Assembly: GCF_023701945.1 (NCBI RefSeq)
Contig: NZ_JABAEF010000009.1
Span: forward strand, 186,001 to 250,000
Direction of reading: 5' to 3'
Source: Rhizobium sp. CG5
GTDB taxonomy: Bacteria; Pseudomonadota; Alphaproteobacteria; Rhizobiales; Rhizobiaceae
Length of the DNA stretch: 64,000 nucleotides
The notes under the pieces: generated by a model
What the model was told of the DNA's origin: nothing
The model's database searches: none
The model's input: the letters and a program-made list of their open reading frames with translations, nothing else
Position numbers and translations under genes: made by a program
Shown here: one piece after another, positions 33,944-41,532 of the stretch
Layout of the letters: every line of letters begins with the position of its first letter
How positions within the stretch are numbered: position 1 is the first letter of the stretch

Positions 33944-35346
33944 CGGGCCGGCAGTCCCTGTGCCAGGCTGCGGGCGGCCACGAGCTTGGCAAGGGCCGCC
34001 GAGGCGATGCGTACCTTCAGGCTGTCGGAGCGGCTTGTCAGGATGATCGGCACCCGGGCGCCCAGCACGAGGCCGGCAGCGTCCGCTCCGGCAAAGTAGA
34101 GGAGTTGCTTGGCCAGCATGTTGCCCGCTTCAAGATCCGGCACGAGCAGGATATCGGCCTGGCCTGCCACCGGCGAAACGATGCCCTTGGTGCGCGCGGC
34201 GTCCATGCTGATGGCATTGTCGAAGGCGAGGGGGCCGTCGACGCGGCCGCCGGTGATCTGGCCGCGGGCTGCCATGACGGTCAGGGCCGCGGCATCGAGC
34301 GTCGCCGGCATCTTGTCGTTGACGGTTTCGACGGCGGCCAGCACGGCGACCTTGGGCTCCGGATTGCCGAGCAGATGCAGGAGATCGATGGCGTTCTGGC
34401 AGATGTCGCGCTTGTGGTCGAGCGTCGGGGCAATGTTGATCGCCGCATCGGTGACGATCAGCAGCTTGGTATAGGCCGGCACGTCCATGACATAGACATG
34501 GCTGATGCGCCGTTCGGTCTTGAGGCCCGATCCGGGCGCCACGACCGCCCCCAGCAATTCGTCGCTGTGCAGGCTGCCTTTCATGATGGTTTCCACCCGG
34601 CCGGCCACGGCCAGTTCGACGGCGCGGGCCGCCGCCGCGTGGCTGTGCTCGACGGAGATGATCTCGAAGCCGTCCAGCGAAACGCCGGCTTTGGCTGCGG
34701 CGGCCCTGATCTTCGCCTCCGGGCCGATCAGAACCGGATCGAGAAGACCTTCGTCGCGGATCTCGAAGGCGGCCAGGATCGCTTCGGGCGAGCAGGGGTG
34801 GACGAGGGCGGTGCGCAGCAGCGGCAGGCGGCGTGCTTCAGCCACGATTGCGTCGAACCGGTCGTGGCGCTGCACGGCGATATCGGGAAGAATGGTCTGC
34901 GGCCAGGCGACATGCTCGGGTGGCGCCATGACGGTCGCGGTGCCGGTCAGCACATCCTCGCCGGCCTGGTTGACGCAGCGCGTATTGAACAGAACCACTT
35001 GGCTCTCGGCCCGCTTTTCCTGCACGGTGACCGTTGCCGTAATGGTGTCGCCCGGTGAAACGGGTTTCAGAAATGTCAGGTCCTGGGCGAGATAGACCGT
35101 GCCGGGGCCGGGCAGCTTGGTGCCGAGCAGCGCCGAGACCATGCCGGCGGTCCACATGCCATGGGCGATGATATGGCCGGTCCGGGTGTCGGCCGCGAAT
35201 GCCGTGTCGAGATGGGTCGGATTGAAATCCCCGGACGAGGTGGCAAAGAGATCGATATCCTCCTGCCGCACGGTGCGAACCAGCGTGGCGCTGTCGCCGA
35301 CGGAGAGCTCATCGAAGGTGCGGTTGGTCATCAGCGTCTGATCCAT
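33940..35346 (-). CDS. Bifunctional MaoC-like hydratase / phosphate acetyltransferase
   Basis: A 468-residue fusion. Residues about 10-150 form a MaoC hot-dog domain with SGDFNPTHLDTAFA and IIAHGMWTAGMVSALL. Residues about 165-468 are a phosphate acetyl/butyryltransferase with LLDPVLIGPEAKIRAAA, TIMKGSLHSDELLGAVV, LIVTDAAINIAPTLD, and GQADILLVPDLEAGNMLAK. The ATG at 35346 has GAGG 7 bases upstream. This two-domain form is common next to ackA in alphaproteobacteria. The Pta part makes acetyl phosphate from acetyl-CoA. The hydratase part may act on crotonyl-CoA-type substrates linked to polyhydroxybutyrate. Confidence 0.92.
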   Translation of the reverse strand: MDQTLMTNRTFDELSVGDSATLVRTVRQEDIDLFATSSGDFNPTHLDTAFAADTRTGHIIAHGMWTAGMVSALLGTKLPGPGTVYLAQDLTFLKPVSPGDTITATVTVQEKRAESQVVLFNTRCVNQAGEDVLTGTATVMAPPEHVAWPQTILPDIAVQRHDRFDAIVAEARRLPLLRTALVHPCSPEAILAAFEIRDEGLLDPVLIGPEAKIRAAAAKAGVSLDGFEIISVEHSHAAAARAVELAVAGRVETIMKGSLHSDELLGAVVAPGSGLKTERRISHVYVMDVPAYTKLLIVTDAAINIAPTLDHKRDICQNAIDLLHLLGNPEPKVAVLAAVETVNDKMPATLDAAALTVMAARGQITGGRVDGPLAFDNAISMDAARTKGIVSPVAGQADILLVPDLEAGNMLAKQLLYFAGADAAGLVLGARVPIILTSRSDSLKVRIASAALAKLVAARSLAQGLPAR

Positions 35347-35354
35347 GTCAGGCC

Positions 35355-37094
35355 TCATCTCTGCAATACATAGGTGCCGGGCGCGGCTTGGTCGGCGACA
35401 TCGCCGTTTTCGCTGGAGCCGATCGGCGGCGGGGCAACCTTTTTTGCCGCGGAATGGCCAGCCAGCCAGTCCGACCAGCTCGGCCACCAGGAACCGTCCT
35501 GCGAGCGGGCCTCGGCCGCCCACTCTTCCGGGCTGACGCACGGATCGCTGGCGCGCTTGGTGGCCATGCGGAAATGGCGGTGGGCATGGCCCGGCTCGCT
35601 GACAATGCCGGCATTGTGGCCGCCGCTGGTCAGCACGAAGGTGACGTCGGTGTCGGCGAGGTAGTGGATCTTGTAGACCGATTTCCACGGCGCAACGTGG
35701 TCGCGCTCGGTGCCGACCACGAAGGTGGGCACACGGATATTCTGCAGGGCGGCGGGGTGATCGTCGACCATAAAGCGGCCCGCGGCCAGTTCGTTGTCGA
35801 GATAGAGCCTCTGCAGATATTCCGAATGCATGCGGAACGGCATGCGTGTCGTGTCGGCATTCCAGGCCATCAGGTCGATCATCTCGGAGCGTTCGCCCAT
35901 CATGTAGTCATGCACCATACGCGACCAGATCAGGTCGTTGGAGCGCAGCAGCTGGAAGGCGCCGGCCATCTGGTCGGCGGACAGATAGCCCCGATTCCAC
36001 ATCACGCTTTCCAGGAAATTCAGCTGGCTATCATCGATGAACAAAGCCAGTTCGCCCGGCTCGGTGAAATCGGTCTGGGCGGCAAACATCGTCACGGAGG
36101 CCAGGCGCTCGTCTTTGGCGCGTGCCATGGCGGAGGCGGCGATCGCCAGCAGCGTGCCGCCGAGGCAATAGCCGGTGGCATGTATCTTGCGGTCCGGCAG
36201 GATGGCGCTGATGGCGTCGAGTGCCGCCATCACGCCCATGCGACGATAATCGTCCAGCCCAAGATCGCGGTCGGCGGCATTCGGATTGTGCCAGGAGATG
36301 CAGAACACCGTATGGCCACGGCTGACCAGATAGCGGATCAGCGAGTTTTCCGGCGAGAGGTCGAGAATGTAATATTTCATGATCCAGGCCGGCACGATCA
36401 GCACCGGCTCGGCATAGACGGTCTCAGTCGCCGGGGCATACTGGATCAGCTCGATCAGCCGGTTGCGATAGACGACACGCCCCGGTGTGACGGCTACCTC
36501 CTTGCCCGGCCGGAACGCCTCGGTGCCGGCAGTGGGCTGCTTGGTCGCCTGGCGGTTGAGGTCTTCGATCCAGTTGGCAAAGCCCTTGGCAAAATTCATC
36601 CCGCCGGTCTCTGCCGCTCGCTTCATCACCACGGGATTGCTGAAGGGAGAATTCGACGGGGAGACCATGTCGAGGATCTGGCGGGCGGCAAAGGACATCA
36701 CGTCCTGATGATGAGGGGCGACACCCGGTACGTCATGGGTGACATTGTGCCACCATTGCTGGTTCAGCAGAAAAGTTTGCGCCATGATGTTGAAGGGAAA
36801 ATGCTGCCATTCCTCAGTGGTGAAGCGCTCGTCGCCGGGGAGCGGCTCGATGCAGGGCGGCGTTTCGGGATCGATGGCAGCCGCTGCCAGATGGGCGGTC
36901 AGCCTGCCGGCCTTGCGCAGCGCCTTCTGGGCAAGTTCGGCGCGCTTGCCGGGCGCCATGGCCAGATGAATGGCCCAGTCGGTCAGCGCCAGCGTCAGGG
37001 CCGCTGGTGACAGGCCGCCGGTGGCAGGCGCCAGCAGCGCGTCGCTCATCCGGTCCAGCGCCCGGTACCCTTCCAGTTCGGTCGGTTCGCCCAC
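35355..37094 (-). CDS. Poly(3-hydroxyalkanoate) synthase-like protein, 5' end disturbed
   Basis: From GTG 37094 the frame gives 579 residues. The lipase-like box with a catalytic Cys, GYCLGGTLLAIAA, the WNADTTRMPFRMHSEYLQ segment, and FVVGTERDHVAPWKSV plus SGGHNAGIV (Asp and His of the triad) identify a PhaC-type polymerase. The start is doubtful. GTG 37094 has no clear ribosome site, and the frame stays open upstream through PATIDTALDALG and a proline run to a TAA right after a 12-C tract (minus strand). One C more or fewer would join the body to a longer N-terminus. It is first in the phaC-pta-ackA unit. Confidence 0.88.
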   Translation of the reverse strand: MGEPTELEGYRALDRMSDALLAPATGGLSPAALTLALTDWAIHLAMAPGKRAELAQKALRKAGRLTAHLAAAAIDPETPPCIEPLPGDERFTTEEWQHFPFNIMAQTFLLNQQWWHNVTHDVPGVAPHHQDVMSFAARQILDMVSPSNSPFSNPVVMKRAAETGGMNFAKGFANWIEDLNRQATKQPTAGTEAFRPGKEVAVTPGRVVYRNRLIELIQYAPATETVYAEPVLIVPAWIMKYYILDLSPENSLIRYLVSRGHTVFCISWHNPNAADRDLGLDDYRRMGVMAALDAISAILPDRKIHATGYCLGGTLLAIAASAMARAKDERLASVTMFAAQTDFTEPGELALFIDDSQLNFLESVMWNRGYLSADQMAGAFQLLRSNDLIWSRMVHDYMMGERSEMIDLMAWNADTTRMPFRMHSEYLQRLYLDNELAAGRFMVDDHPAALQNIRVPTFVVGTERDHVAPWKSVYKIHYLADTDVTFVLTSGGHNAGIVSEPGHAHRHFRMATKRASDPCVSPEEWAAEARSQDGSWWPSWSDWLAGHSAAKKVAPPPIGSSENGDVADQAAPGTYVLQR

Positions 37095-37134
37095 GCCAAG
37101 AGCGTCCAGCGCCGTGTCGATAGTGGCGGGAGGC

Positions 37135-37146
37135 GGGGGGGGGGGG
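37135..37146. repeat. 12-base G/C homopolymer at the phaC 5' end
   Basis: Twelve G in a row on the plus strand (C on the coding strand), about 40 bases upstream of the only available in-frame start of the synthase gene. It would encode a proline run. In the present length the frame meets TAA immediately upstream. With 11 or 13 bases the body joins another open frame (HVVRKHCQ-proline run or CRKKTLPA-proline run). The tract is either slippage-prone or a sequencing error. Confidence 0.85.
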
Positions 37147-37370
37147 CTGGCAATGTTTTCTTACGACATGGGACACCTCTATGGAAACAGGTATGACGGA
37201 AAGGGCAAAGCCTGGCCCAAGCAATAGGGCTTTCGTGTGACGGCCGGACGAAGGACGTCGCGCGGCTTGCCAATCGTCAATTTCTCAACTTTTTCATGGT
37301 TTTGCATGCCCGATCGGGGCTGGCTCAGACGTCGTGTTCGGGTCTTCTGCCGCATGCATTGAACTCGCAG

Positions 37371-37386
37371 GTTGCTGCAGTGCAAC
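37371..37386. promoter_or_regulatory. Palindrome upstream of the synthase gene, possible PhaR-type site
   Basis: GTTGC-TGCAGT-GCAAC is a perfect 5+5 inverted repeat with a TGCA core, located about 280 bases upstream of the synthase start, in the 315-base spacer 37095-37409. PhaR-type regulators of alphaproteobacteria bind CTGC/GCAG-rich palindromes near polymer genes, so a storage regulator is plausible. Apart from the homopolymer at 37135-37146 the remaining spacer shows no gene. Confidence 0.4.
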
Positions 37387-37409
37387 GTTACGCCTGAGCT
37401 TCCGCCCGG

Positions 37410-38405
37410 TCAACCGAAGCGGTCGTGCCAGGAGGCCTGAGCGCCCTCGACGGGCAGGGCCGTTGCCTCGAAAACGCCGCGGGCGATGGCGCGGGCCATG
37501 ACCAGCGTCGCCAGATGGCAAAGCTCCATGAAATCGGCCGAGGTTGCGAGCGGCCTTGCATGGGTAGCGGCCGCGAAGATCGTATCGCCATCGGCCGGCA
37601 GATGGGCCGGCAGCACGCCGCGGGCCAGGCCGTCATGGGCCATGATCGACAGGCGGTGGGTCTGCGCTTTCGTGAGCGCCGCATCGGTCACCACGGCGCC
37701 GATGGTGGTGGCCGTCAGGTTGATGCCCTTGGCGCGCAGGATGGTATCGGGCGAGGAGAAGTTTTGGGGGTAGCCGATGCCGCCGAATTCGCCATCCACC
37801 TCGAACGGTGCGGCCCAGAAATGCGGACCGTCGCCGACGGTGGCGGAGCCCATGGCATTGACCGCCACCAGGGCGGCGACCGTGAGGCCGCTGGACGAGA
37901 CGGCGCTGGCCGAGCCGAGCCCGCCCTTCACGGTGGCCGTGGTCGCACCTGTGCCGGCACCGACGGTGCCGAGGGAAAAAGCGCCTTTGGCGGCGGCCTG
38001 GAAGGCGTCAAATCCCATATCGCGATAGGGCGAATGAAGGCCCCAGTCCTTGTTGCCGCCATTCAGCAGGTCCATCAGGATCGCCTGCGGCACGATGGGC
38101 ACACGCGTAGCGCCGAGCGGAAAACCCCGACCGATCGACCGCAAGCCGGCCTGCACGCCGCCGGCCGCATCCAACCCGAAGGCCGATCCGCCCGACAAGA
38201 CAAAGGCATCGACCTGCTCCACCGTCATCGACGGATCGAGCAGTGCCGTCTCGCGTCCGCCCGGTGCGCCACCCAGCACGCTGCCGGAGGCGGTTGCCGG
38301 CTGATCGAAGACGATCACCGTGACGCCGGAGCCGAGCGCCAGGTCCGTCGCATGGCCCACGGAGACGCCGTCGATGTCGGTCAGCAGGTTGAGAAGAGGG
38401 GGCAT
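37410..38405 (-). CDS. P1 family peptidase (DmpA-like aminopeptidase)
   Basis: A 331-residue Ntn-hydrolase-like protein. Family markers are LTDIDGVSVGHATD at the N-terminus, APGGRETALLDPS, FVLSGGSAFGLDAAGGV and, in the middle, VKGGLGSASAVSSSG, the autocleavage and nucleophile region. These enzymes self-process into two chains and remove N-terminal D- or beta-amino acids. It has no signal peptide. It is separated from phaC by 315 bases and from the HepT gene by about 140, so it is probably its own transcription unit. Confidence 0.9.
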   Translation of the reverse strand: MPPLLNLLTDIDGVSVGHATDLALGSGVTVIVFDQPATASGSVLGGAPGGRETALLDPSMTVEQVDAFVLSGGSAFGLDAAGGVQAGLRSIGRGFPLGATRVPIVPQAILMDLLNGGNKDWGLHSPYRDMGFDAFQAAAKGAFSLGTVGAGTGATTATVKGGLGSASAVSSSGLTVAALVAVNAMGSATVGDGPHFWAAPFEVDGEFGGIGYPQNFSSPDTILRAKGINLTATTIGAVVTDAALTKAQTHRLSIMAHDGLARGVLPAHLPADGDTIFAAATHARPLATSADFMELCHLATLVMARAIARGVFEATALPVEGAQASWHDRFG

Positions 38406-38543
38406 GGGGGGATGGCCTCAAAACAGCAATTCCGGGTAGGGCTTAACGCAAGTCGCCCGAAAGCGGACACGGGTTTCGGGATAAAGACAAGCAACAAAAG
38501 AGATAAAGCGTGACGAGTTGATCTGAAAGAGCGCAATACGCAT

Positions 38544-39053
38544 TTAGGGCGTGTGCGTTGAACTGGGATAGGTGTCCCCCACAACCGTTCGGCTTAAGTT
38601 TGCGAAGTCGCGCCTGAACAACTGGAAGGCCGTGATTGCCTCGCTGGCGCGTTGTCCAACGATTTCCGAGTCGAGAGCAAGGCCGTAGGAATTGCGCTCA
38701 CGATGCCTGAAGGCCCTGAGGTCGTTCAGGGCGTCGTACGTGTCATCTGCAAGCAAGGCTTCACGGACGCCCGGAAACGCATTGTGCATCCGCCTTAAGA
38801 GAGTTGCGTGCCATCCTTGGTCCCGAGAGATCGGGCTCTTGTCAAGTTGAACGGCGATCGTTGCCATGATCCGTTCACATCCCGTGTAGACTTTCTCAAT
38901 GCCCGAGGCCAAGCCAGCGATATGAAGCCAGGCCATTTGCGGTGTTAACGTTGATTTGGTTGCCTCATGTTCGGCGGCACTGAGCCTCAGCATCTCGACT
39001 TCATCGGCAAGTTCCTGAAGTTCGTTGGCAAGATCAATGAAGATCGCTTGCAT
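38544..39053 (-). CDS. HepT-like HEPN ribonuclease toxin
   Basis: A 169-residue helical protein. Its C-terminal segment LRAFRHRERNSYGLALD is the signature of the larger HepT-like family, in which the HEPN R-x4-6-H motif appears as RHRERNSY. I chose ATG 39053 (MQAIFIDLANELQELA), 7 bases after GAGGGA. It overlaps the 3' end of the nucleotidyltransferase gene by 20 bases. HEPN toxins cut RNA and are held inactive by the partner MNT protein, in known cases by AMP addition at the Tyr of the motif. That Tyr is present here (NSYG). Confidence 0.86.
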   Translation of the reverse strand: MQAIFIDLANELQELADEVEMLRLSAAEHEATKSTLTPQMAWLHIAGLASGIEKVYTGCERIMATIAVQLDKSPISRDQGWHATLLRRMHNAFPGVREALLADDTYDALNDLRAFRHRERNSYGLALDSEIVGQRASEAITAFQLFRRDFANLSRTVVGDTYPSSTHTP

Positions 39054-39363
39054 CGACGGATTCCCTCGTGAACCTTGCCAGTCGATGCGGGGGAATTTCA
39101 TCGCAGTAGACGACATCGAAAAGGAAGCCGTCCAGGGCGTCTTCGACCATAGCCTCGATGCGGTATTTGAGCCGATAGGGGCATTCCATCACCAAGATGT
39201 CGATATCCGACTCCGGTCCGAAGCTTCCATTGGCAAGAGAGCCGATGATCCGCACCGAAACGCCCAGCTCGATCAGGTCTTGAACAAGTGTCTTCGTCAG
39301 GGAGATTGCTCGCTCCCTGCGGAATGCAACATCCATGTGGTCTTGCGGTGTTGTGGCAAACAT
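39034..39363 (-). CDS. MntA-like nucleotidyltransferase antitoxin
   Basis: A 109-residue minimal nucleotidyltransferase. The motif GSLANGSFGPESDIDILV holds the Gly-Ser and the Asp pair, and LFDVVYCDEI provides the third Asp. ATG 39363 follows GGGAG by 6 bases. The gene lies upstream of and overlaps a HepT-like toxin gene, the normal order for MNT-HEPN modules. It should bind the toxin and modify its active-site Tyr with AMP. Such modules stabilise chromosomal islands or defend against phage. Confidence 0.87.
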   Translation of the reverse strand: MFATTPQDHMDVAFRRERAISLTKTLVQDLIELGVSVRIIGSLANGSFGPESDIDILVMECPYRLKYRIEAMVEDALDGFLFDVVYCDEIPPHRLARFTRESVDASDLH

Positions 39364-39457
39364 CGCGCTCCCTTTCGTTGGGAGAAATTATATCATGGCT
39401 GGGCAAGGCGAAGTCAACCAGCTTGCGCTCCTGTAGCCCGGCCTGCCGGCATCTGAT

Positions 39458-39484
39458 CCTGGGCGACCCCGATGATCGCCCAGG
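39458..39484 (-). terminator. Hairpin downstream of the dioxygenase fragment
   Basis: CCTGGGCGA and TCGCCCAGG form a perfect 9-base-pair stem with a 9-base loop. On the minus strand it lies just beyond the stop of the dioxygenase remnant and upstream of the mntA gene. No T-run follows. It may be the old terminator of the lost gene. Confidence 0.4.
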
Positions 39485-39497
39485 TTCAGGTTCTGCC

Positions 39498-39687
39498 TCA
39501 GCGAACGGTTTTGGTGCCGCCGAAATTGGCGGCGATGCGCATCTGCAGGTAGTCGTTGGCGGTCATTGGCTCGTATTTCTTCTGCGGACCCTGGATCACC
39601 GCATCCTTGTTGGCCTGGCAGAAGAAGGCCATGGAATAGCGGGGGCCGTGGGACTCGTCCGGCTTCGGCATCCGCACCCGATGCAAG
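39498..39687 (-). pseudogene. 3' remnant of a second 2-oxoglutarate/Fe(II) dioxygenase gene
   Basis: Positions 39516-39687 align without gaps to 40375-40546, the 3' end of the intact dioxygenase gene, with 9 differences in 172 bases (about 95% identity). All nine are synonymous. The remnant encodes the last 57 or so residues (LHRVRMPKPDESHGPRYSM and onwards) with the distal His and the 2-oxoglutarate Arg, but not the His-x-Asp pair, and has a different last few residues (GGTKTVR). The upstream part of the gene is absent, so it cannot be functional. Confidence 0.88.
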
Positions 39688-39838
39688 CGACAAGGTGGTT
39701 GAGATATCCTTTGCTTCTGCCTGGCGCCACGACCGGCACGCGTTCCTGGCGACCGATCTGCGCTTGCCGGGCTGATGATCCTAATCCAAACTCGATGAAT
39801 GAAGATGCGCTCTTTGCGCGGCCGATAGGAGAAACGAC

Positions 39839-40297
39839 ATGACCGTCATTACGCCGGATCGCATGATCAAGTTTGAAGAGTCCGCCGAAAGCTCCTGCGG
39901 TCCCAATCTGCAACACTGGATCAGCGAAGCGGGAGGACTGACCCAGTTCGGCGCCTTCATCCAGATCCTGCCGCCCGGCTCGCGATCGGCGACCAAGCAC
40001 TGGCACCAGTCCGAAGATGAAATGATCTATGTGCTGGAGGGCGCGATCACGCTGATCGAGGGCGACACGGAAACGCTGCTGCAGGCCGGCGATGCCGCCA
40101 CATTCAAGGCGGGTGATCCGGTCGGTCATTGCCTCGAGAACCGTTCATCGACGCCGACCAAATGCTTCGTGGTCGGCACGCGGGCGCCGGTCGATACGAT
40201 CACCTATCCCGATCATGACCGCGTCTGCCACCGCGATCGATCGCTGCCGGAAGATACGTGGACCGATGGCGCGGGCCATCCGGCATCCAGCCTTTAA
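39839..40297 (+). CDS. Cupin domain protein
   Basis: A 152-residue single-domain cupin. The metal site is TKHWHQSEDEMIYVLEG (two His and Glu), with the fourth ligand in DPVGHCLENRSS. The C-terminal tail ends TWTDGAGHPASSL. It may bind or transform a small molecule, or act as a metal-dependent dioxygenase or isomerase. The gene lies between the dioxygenase remnant and the intact dioxygenase gene, convergent with the latter, which suggests a link to the same substrate. GGAG lies 8 bases before ATG 39839. Confidence 0.87.
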   Translation: MTVITPDRMIKFEESAESSCGPNLQHWISEAGGLTQFGAFIQILPPGSRSATKHWHQSEDEMIYVLEGAITLIEGDTETLLQAGDAATFKAGDPVGHCLENRSSTPTKCFVVGTRAPVDTITYPDHDRVCHRDRSLPEDTWTDGAGHPASSL

Positions 40298-40327
40298 GTA
40301 TCATCCCATCTTGCGCCGAGATGGAAA

Positions 40328-40355
40328 GCCGCCCGCCGCGAATACGGCGGGCGGC
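40328..40355. terminator. Bidirectional terminator hairpin between cupin and dioxygenase genes
   Basis: GCCGCCCGCCG and CGGCGGGCGGC form a perfect 11-base-pair stem with a 6-base loop. It lies between two convergent genes. On the minus strand the stem is followed by CTTTCC, a weak T-run, so it acts most plausibly as terminator of the dioxygenase operon and may also end the cupin transcript. Confidence 0.72.
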
Positions 40356-40362
40356 GGTCGTC

Positions 40363-41358
40363 TTACATCTTCGGGCCGCCGAAATTGGCGGCGATGCGCA
40401 TCTGCAGGTAGTCGTTGGCGGTCATCGGCTCGTATTTCTTCTGCGGTCCCTGGATCACCGCGTCCTTGTTGGCCTGGCAGAAGAAGGCCATGGAATAGCG
40501 GGGACCGTGGGATTCGTCGGGCTTCGGCATGCGCACCCGGTGCAGGGTCGACTTCAGCTGATCATCGCTCCAGCGCATCAGCATATCGCCGATATTGCAG
40601 GTGACGACGCCCGGCAGCGGCGGAATGCTGGTCCAGGACTGGCTTTCATATTCGTGACCCGGGCAGACCTGCAATCCGCCCTGGCCGGGGCGCTGGTGCA
40701 GCAGCGTCAGGCAATCGTAGTCGGTATGGGCGCCGGCCCGCCAGAAGGCGTAGTCCTCGGGCTTGGGATCGACCAGGGCCAGATAGTGCAGCAGGCGCAG
40801 CGTGCTCTGATATTCTGGCGAGGACGGCTCGTGGCGGGTGGTGAAGAAGCTCTCCTCGAAGCCGAGCTTCAGGGCGAAGCAGGAGAGAACCTTCATGCCG
40901 AGTTCCCAGTTGGCGCGCTCGAAGGCCATCATCTTTGCCTTGAAGTCCGCGACTTCGTCCTCGGTCGGCCAAAGATCGCCCATGCGGGGCAGGGTGATCT
41001 GGTAGCTTTCCTTCTGGTCGGCGGTGCCGGTGGAGGGACGCACCTGCGCCTTGTATTCCCAGCCGGCATTGGTGCCGGACCTAAGCGGATATTGTGCCTT
41101 GGTTTCGGGAGTGAGCGCGAAGAACTTTGCCTCCAGCTCGAAAGCCTCGTCGATCTGGGCCTGCGGGATGCCGTGGTTGATGAGCTGGAAGAAGCCGACC
41201 GTGGTCGAGGCCTCCCAGAGCTGATCGGCGATCTCGGACTTGCGGTTCTCGAAATCCGACATGTCGATCTGGCGGATCTCGCGATCGGTTTCCTGGCCCT
41301 CACCGCCGATCGTGGTTTCCTTGTTGAGTTCGTTGAGGCCGTAGGCTGTGACACTCAT
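40363..41358 (-). CDS. Isopenicillin-N-synthase-like 2-oxoglutarate/Fe(II) dioxygenase
   Basis: A 331-residue double-stranded beta-helix oxygenase. The N-terminal DIOX_N-type segment includes LWEASTTVGFFQLINHGIP. The iron ligands are His and Asp in GAHTDYDCLTLL and the distal His in LHRVRMPK, and the 2-oxoglutarate Arg is in GPRYSMAFF. It uses O2 and 2-oxoglutarate to oxidise a small molecule. It is the fourth gene after an NMT1/SsuA-type importer, so the substrate is probably what that importer brings in. The permease gene is 174 bases away, with hairpins between them. Confidence 0.9.
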   Translation of the reverse strand: MSVTAYGLNELNKETTIGGEGQETDREIRQIDMSDFENRKSEIADQLWEASTTVGFFQLINHGIPQAQIDEAFELEAKFFALTPETKAQYPLRSGTNAGWEYKAQVRPSTGTADQKESYQITLPRMGDLWPTEDEVADFKAKMMAFERANWELGMKVLSCFALKLGFEESFFTTRHEPSSPEYQSTLRLLHYLALVDPKPEDYAFWRAGAHTDYDCLTLLHQRPGQGGLQVCPGHEYESQSWTSIPPLPGVVTCNIGDMLMRWSDDQLKSTLHRVRMPKPDESHGPRYSMAFFCQANKDAVIQGPQKKYEPMTANDYLQMRIAANFGGPKM

Positions 41359-41501
41359 TTCAGTCTCCTATCAGTGTAGCGATGCCGGCCTGTCCGGCAT
41401 CTTCCAAAAGGAGCAATGACCCGGCGACGCTTTTGATGCGGCGCGTGACTGCTTCTACTCCTGCTCCGGCACGGCCTTGATATGGCGGTGCCGAACTCGT
41501 G

Positions 41502-41518
41502 GCGGGCCTTTGGCCCGC
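41502..41518 (-). terminator. Hairpin after the permease gene
   Basis: GCGGGCC, a TTT loop and GGCCCGC make a perfect 7-base-pair stem shortly after the permease stop. A second hairpin, GATGCCGG-5-CCGGCATC at 41381-41401, lies just before the dioxygenase start. Neither is followed by a T-run. Together they may reduce read-through from the transporter genes into the dioxygenase gene. Confidence 0.4.
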
Positions 41519-41532
41519 AGATCTTTCGTCCG

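Noticed and set aside
37046..37273. Small minus-strand open frame at the phaC 5' end, considered as a separate gene
   Set aside because: It overlaps the synthase in another frame and has no ribosome site or domain; only its proline-run junction is of interest for a frame shift.
38447..38515. Imperfect palindrome CCCGAAA...TTTCGGG upstream of the P1 peptidase gene, considered as another rhizobial repeat
   Set aside because: It resembles such repeats only in part and no second copy is in the window, so it was not listed as a feature.
39498..39687. Dioxygenase remnant considered as a functional small gene
   Set aside because: It lacks the His-x-Asp iron ligands and any start signal, and it is plainly the 3' end of a larger gene.
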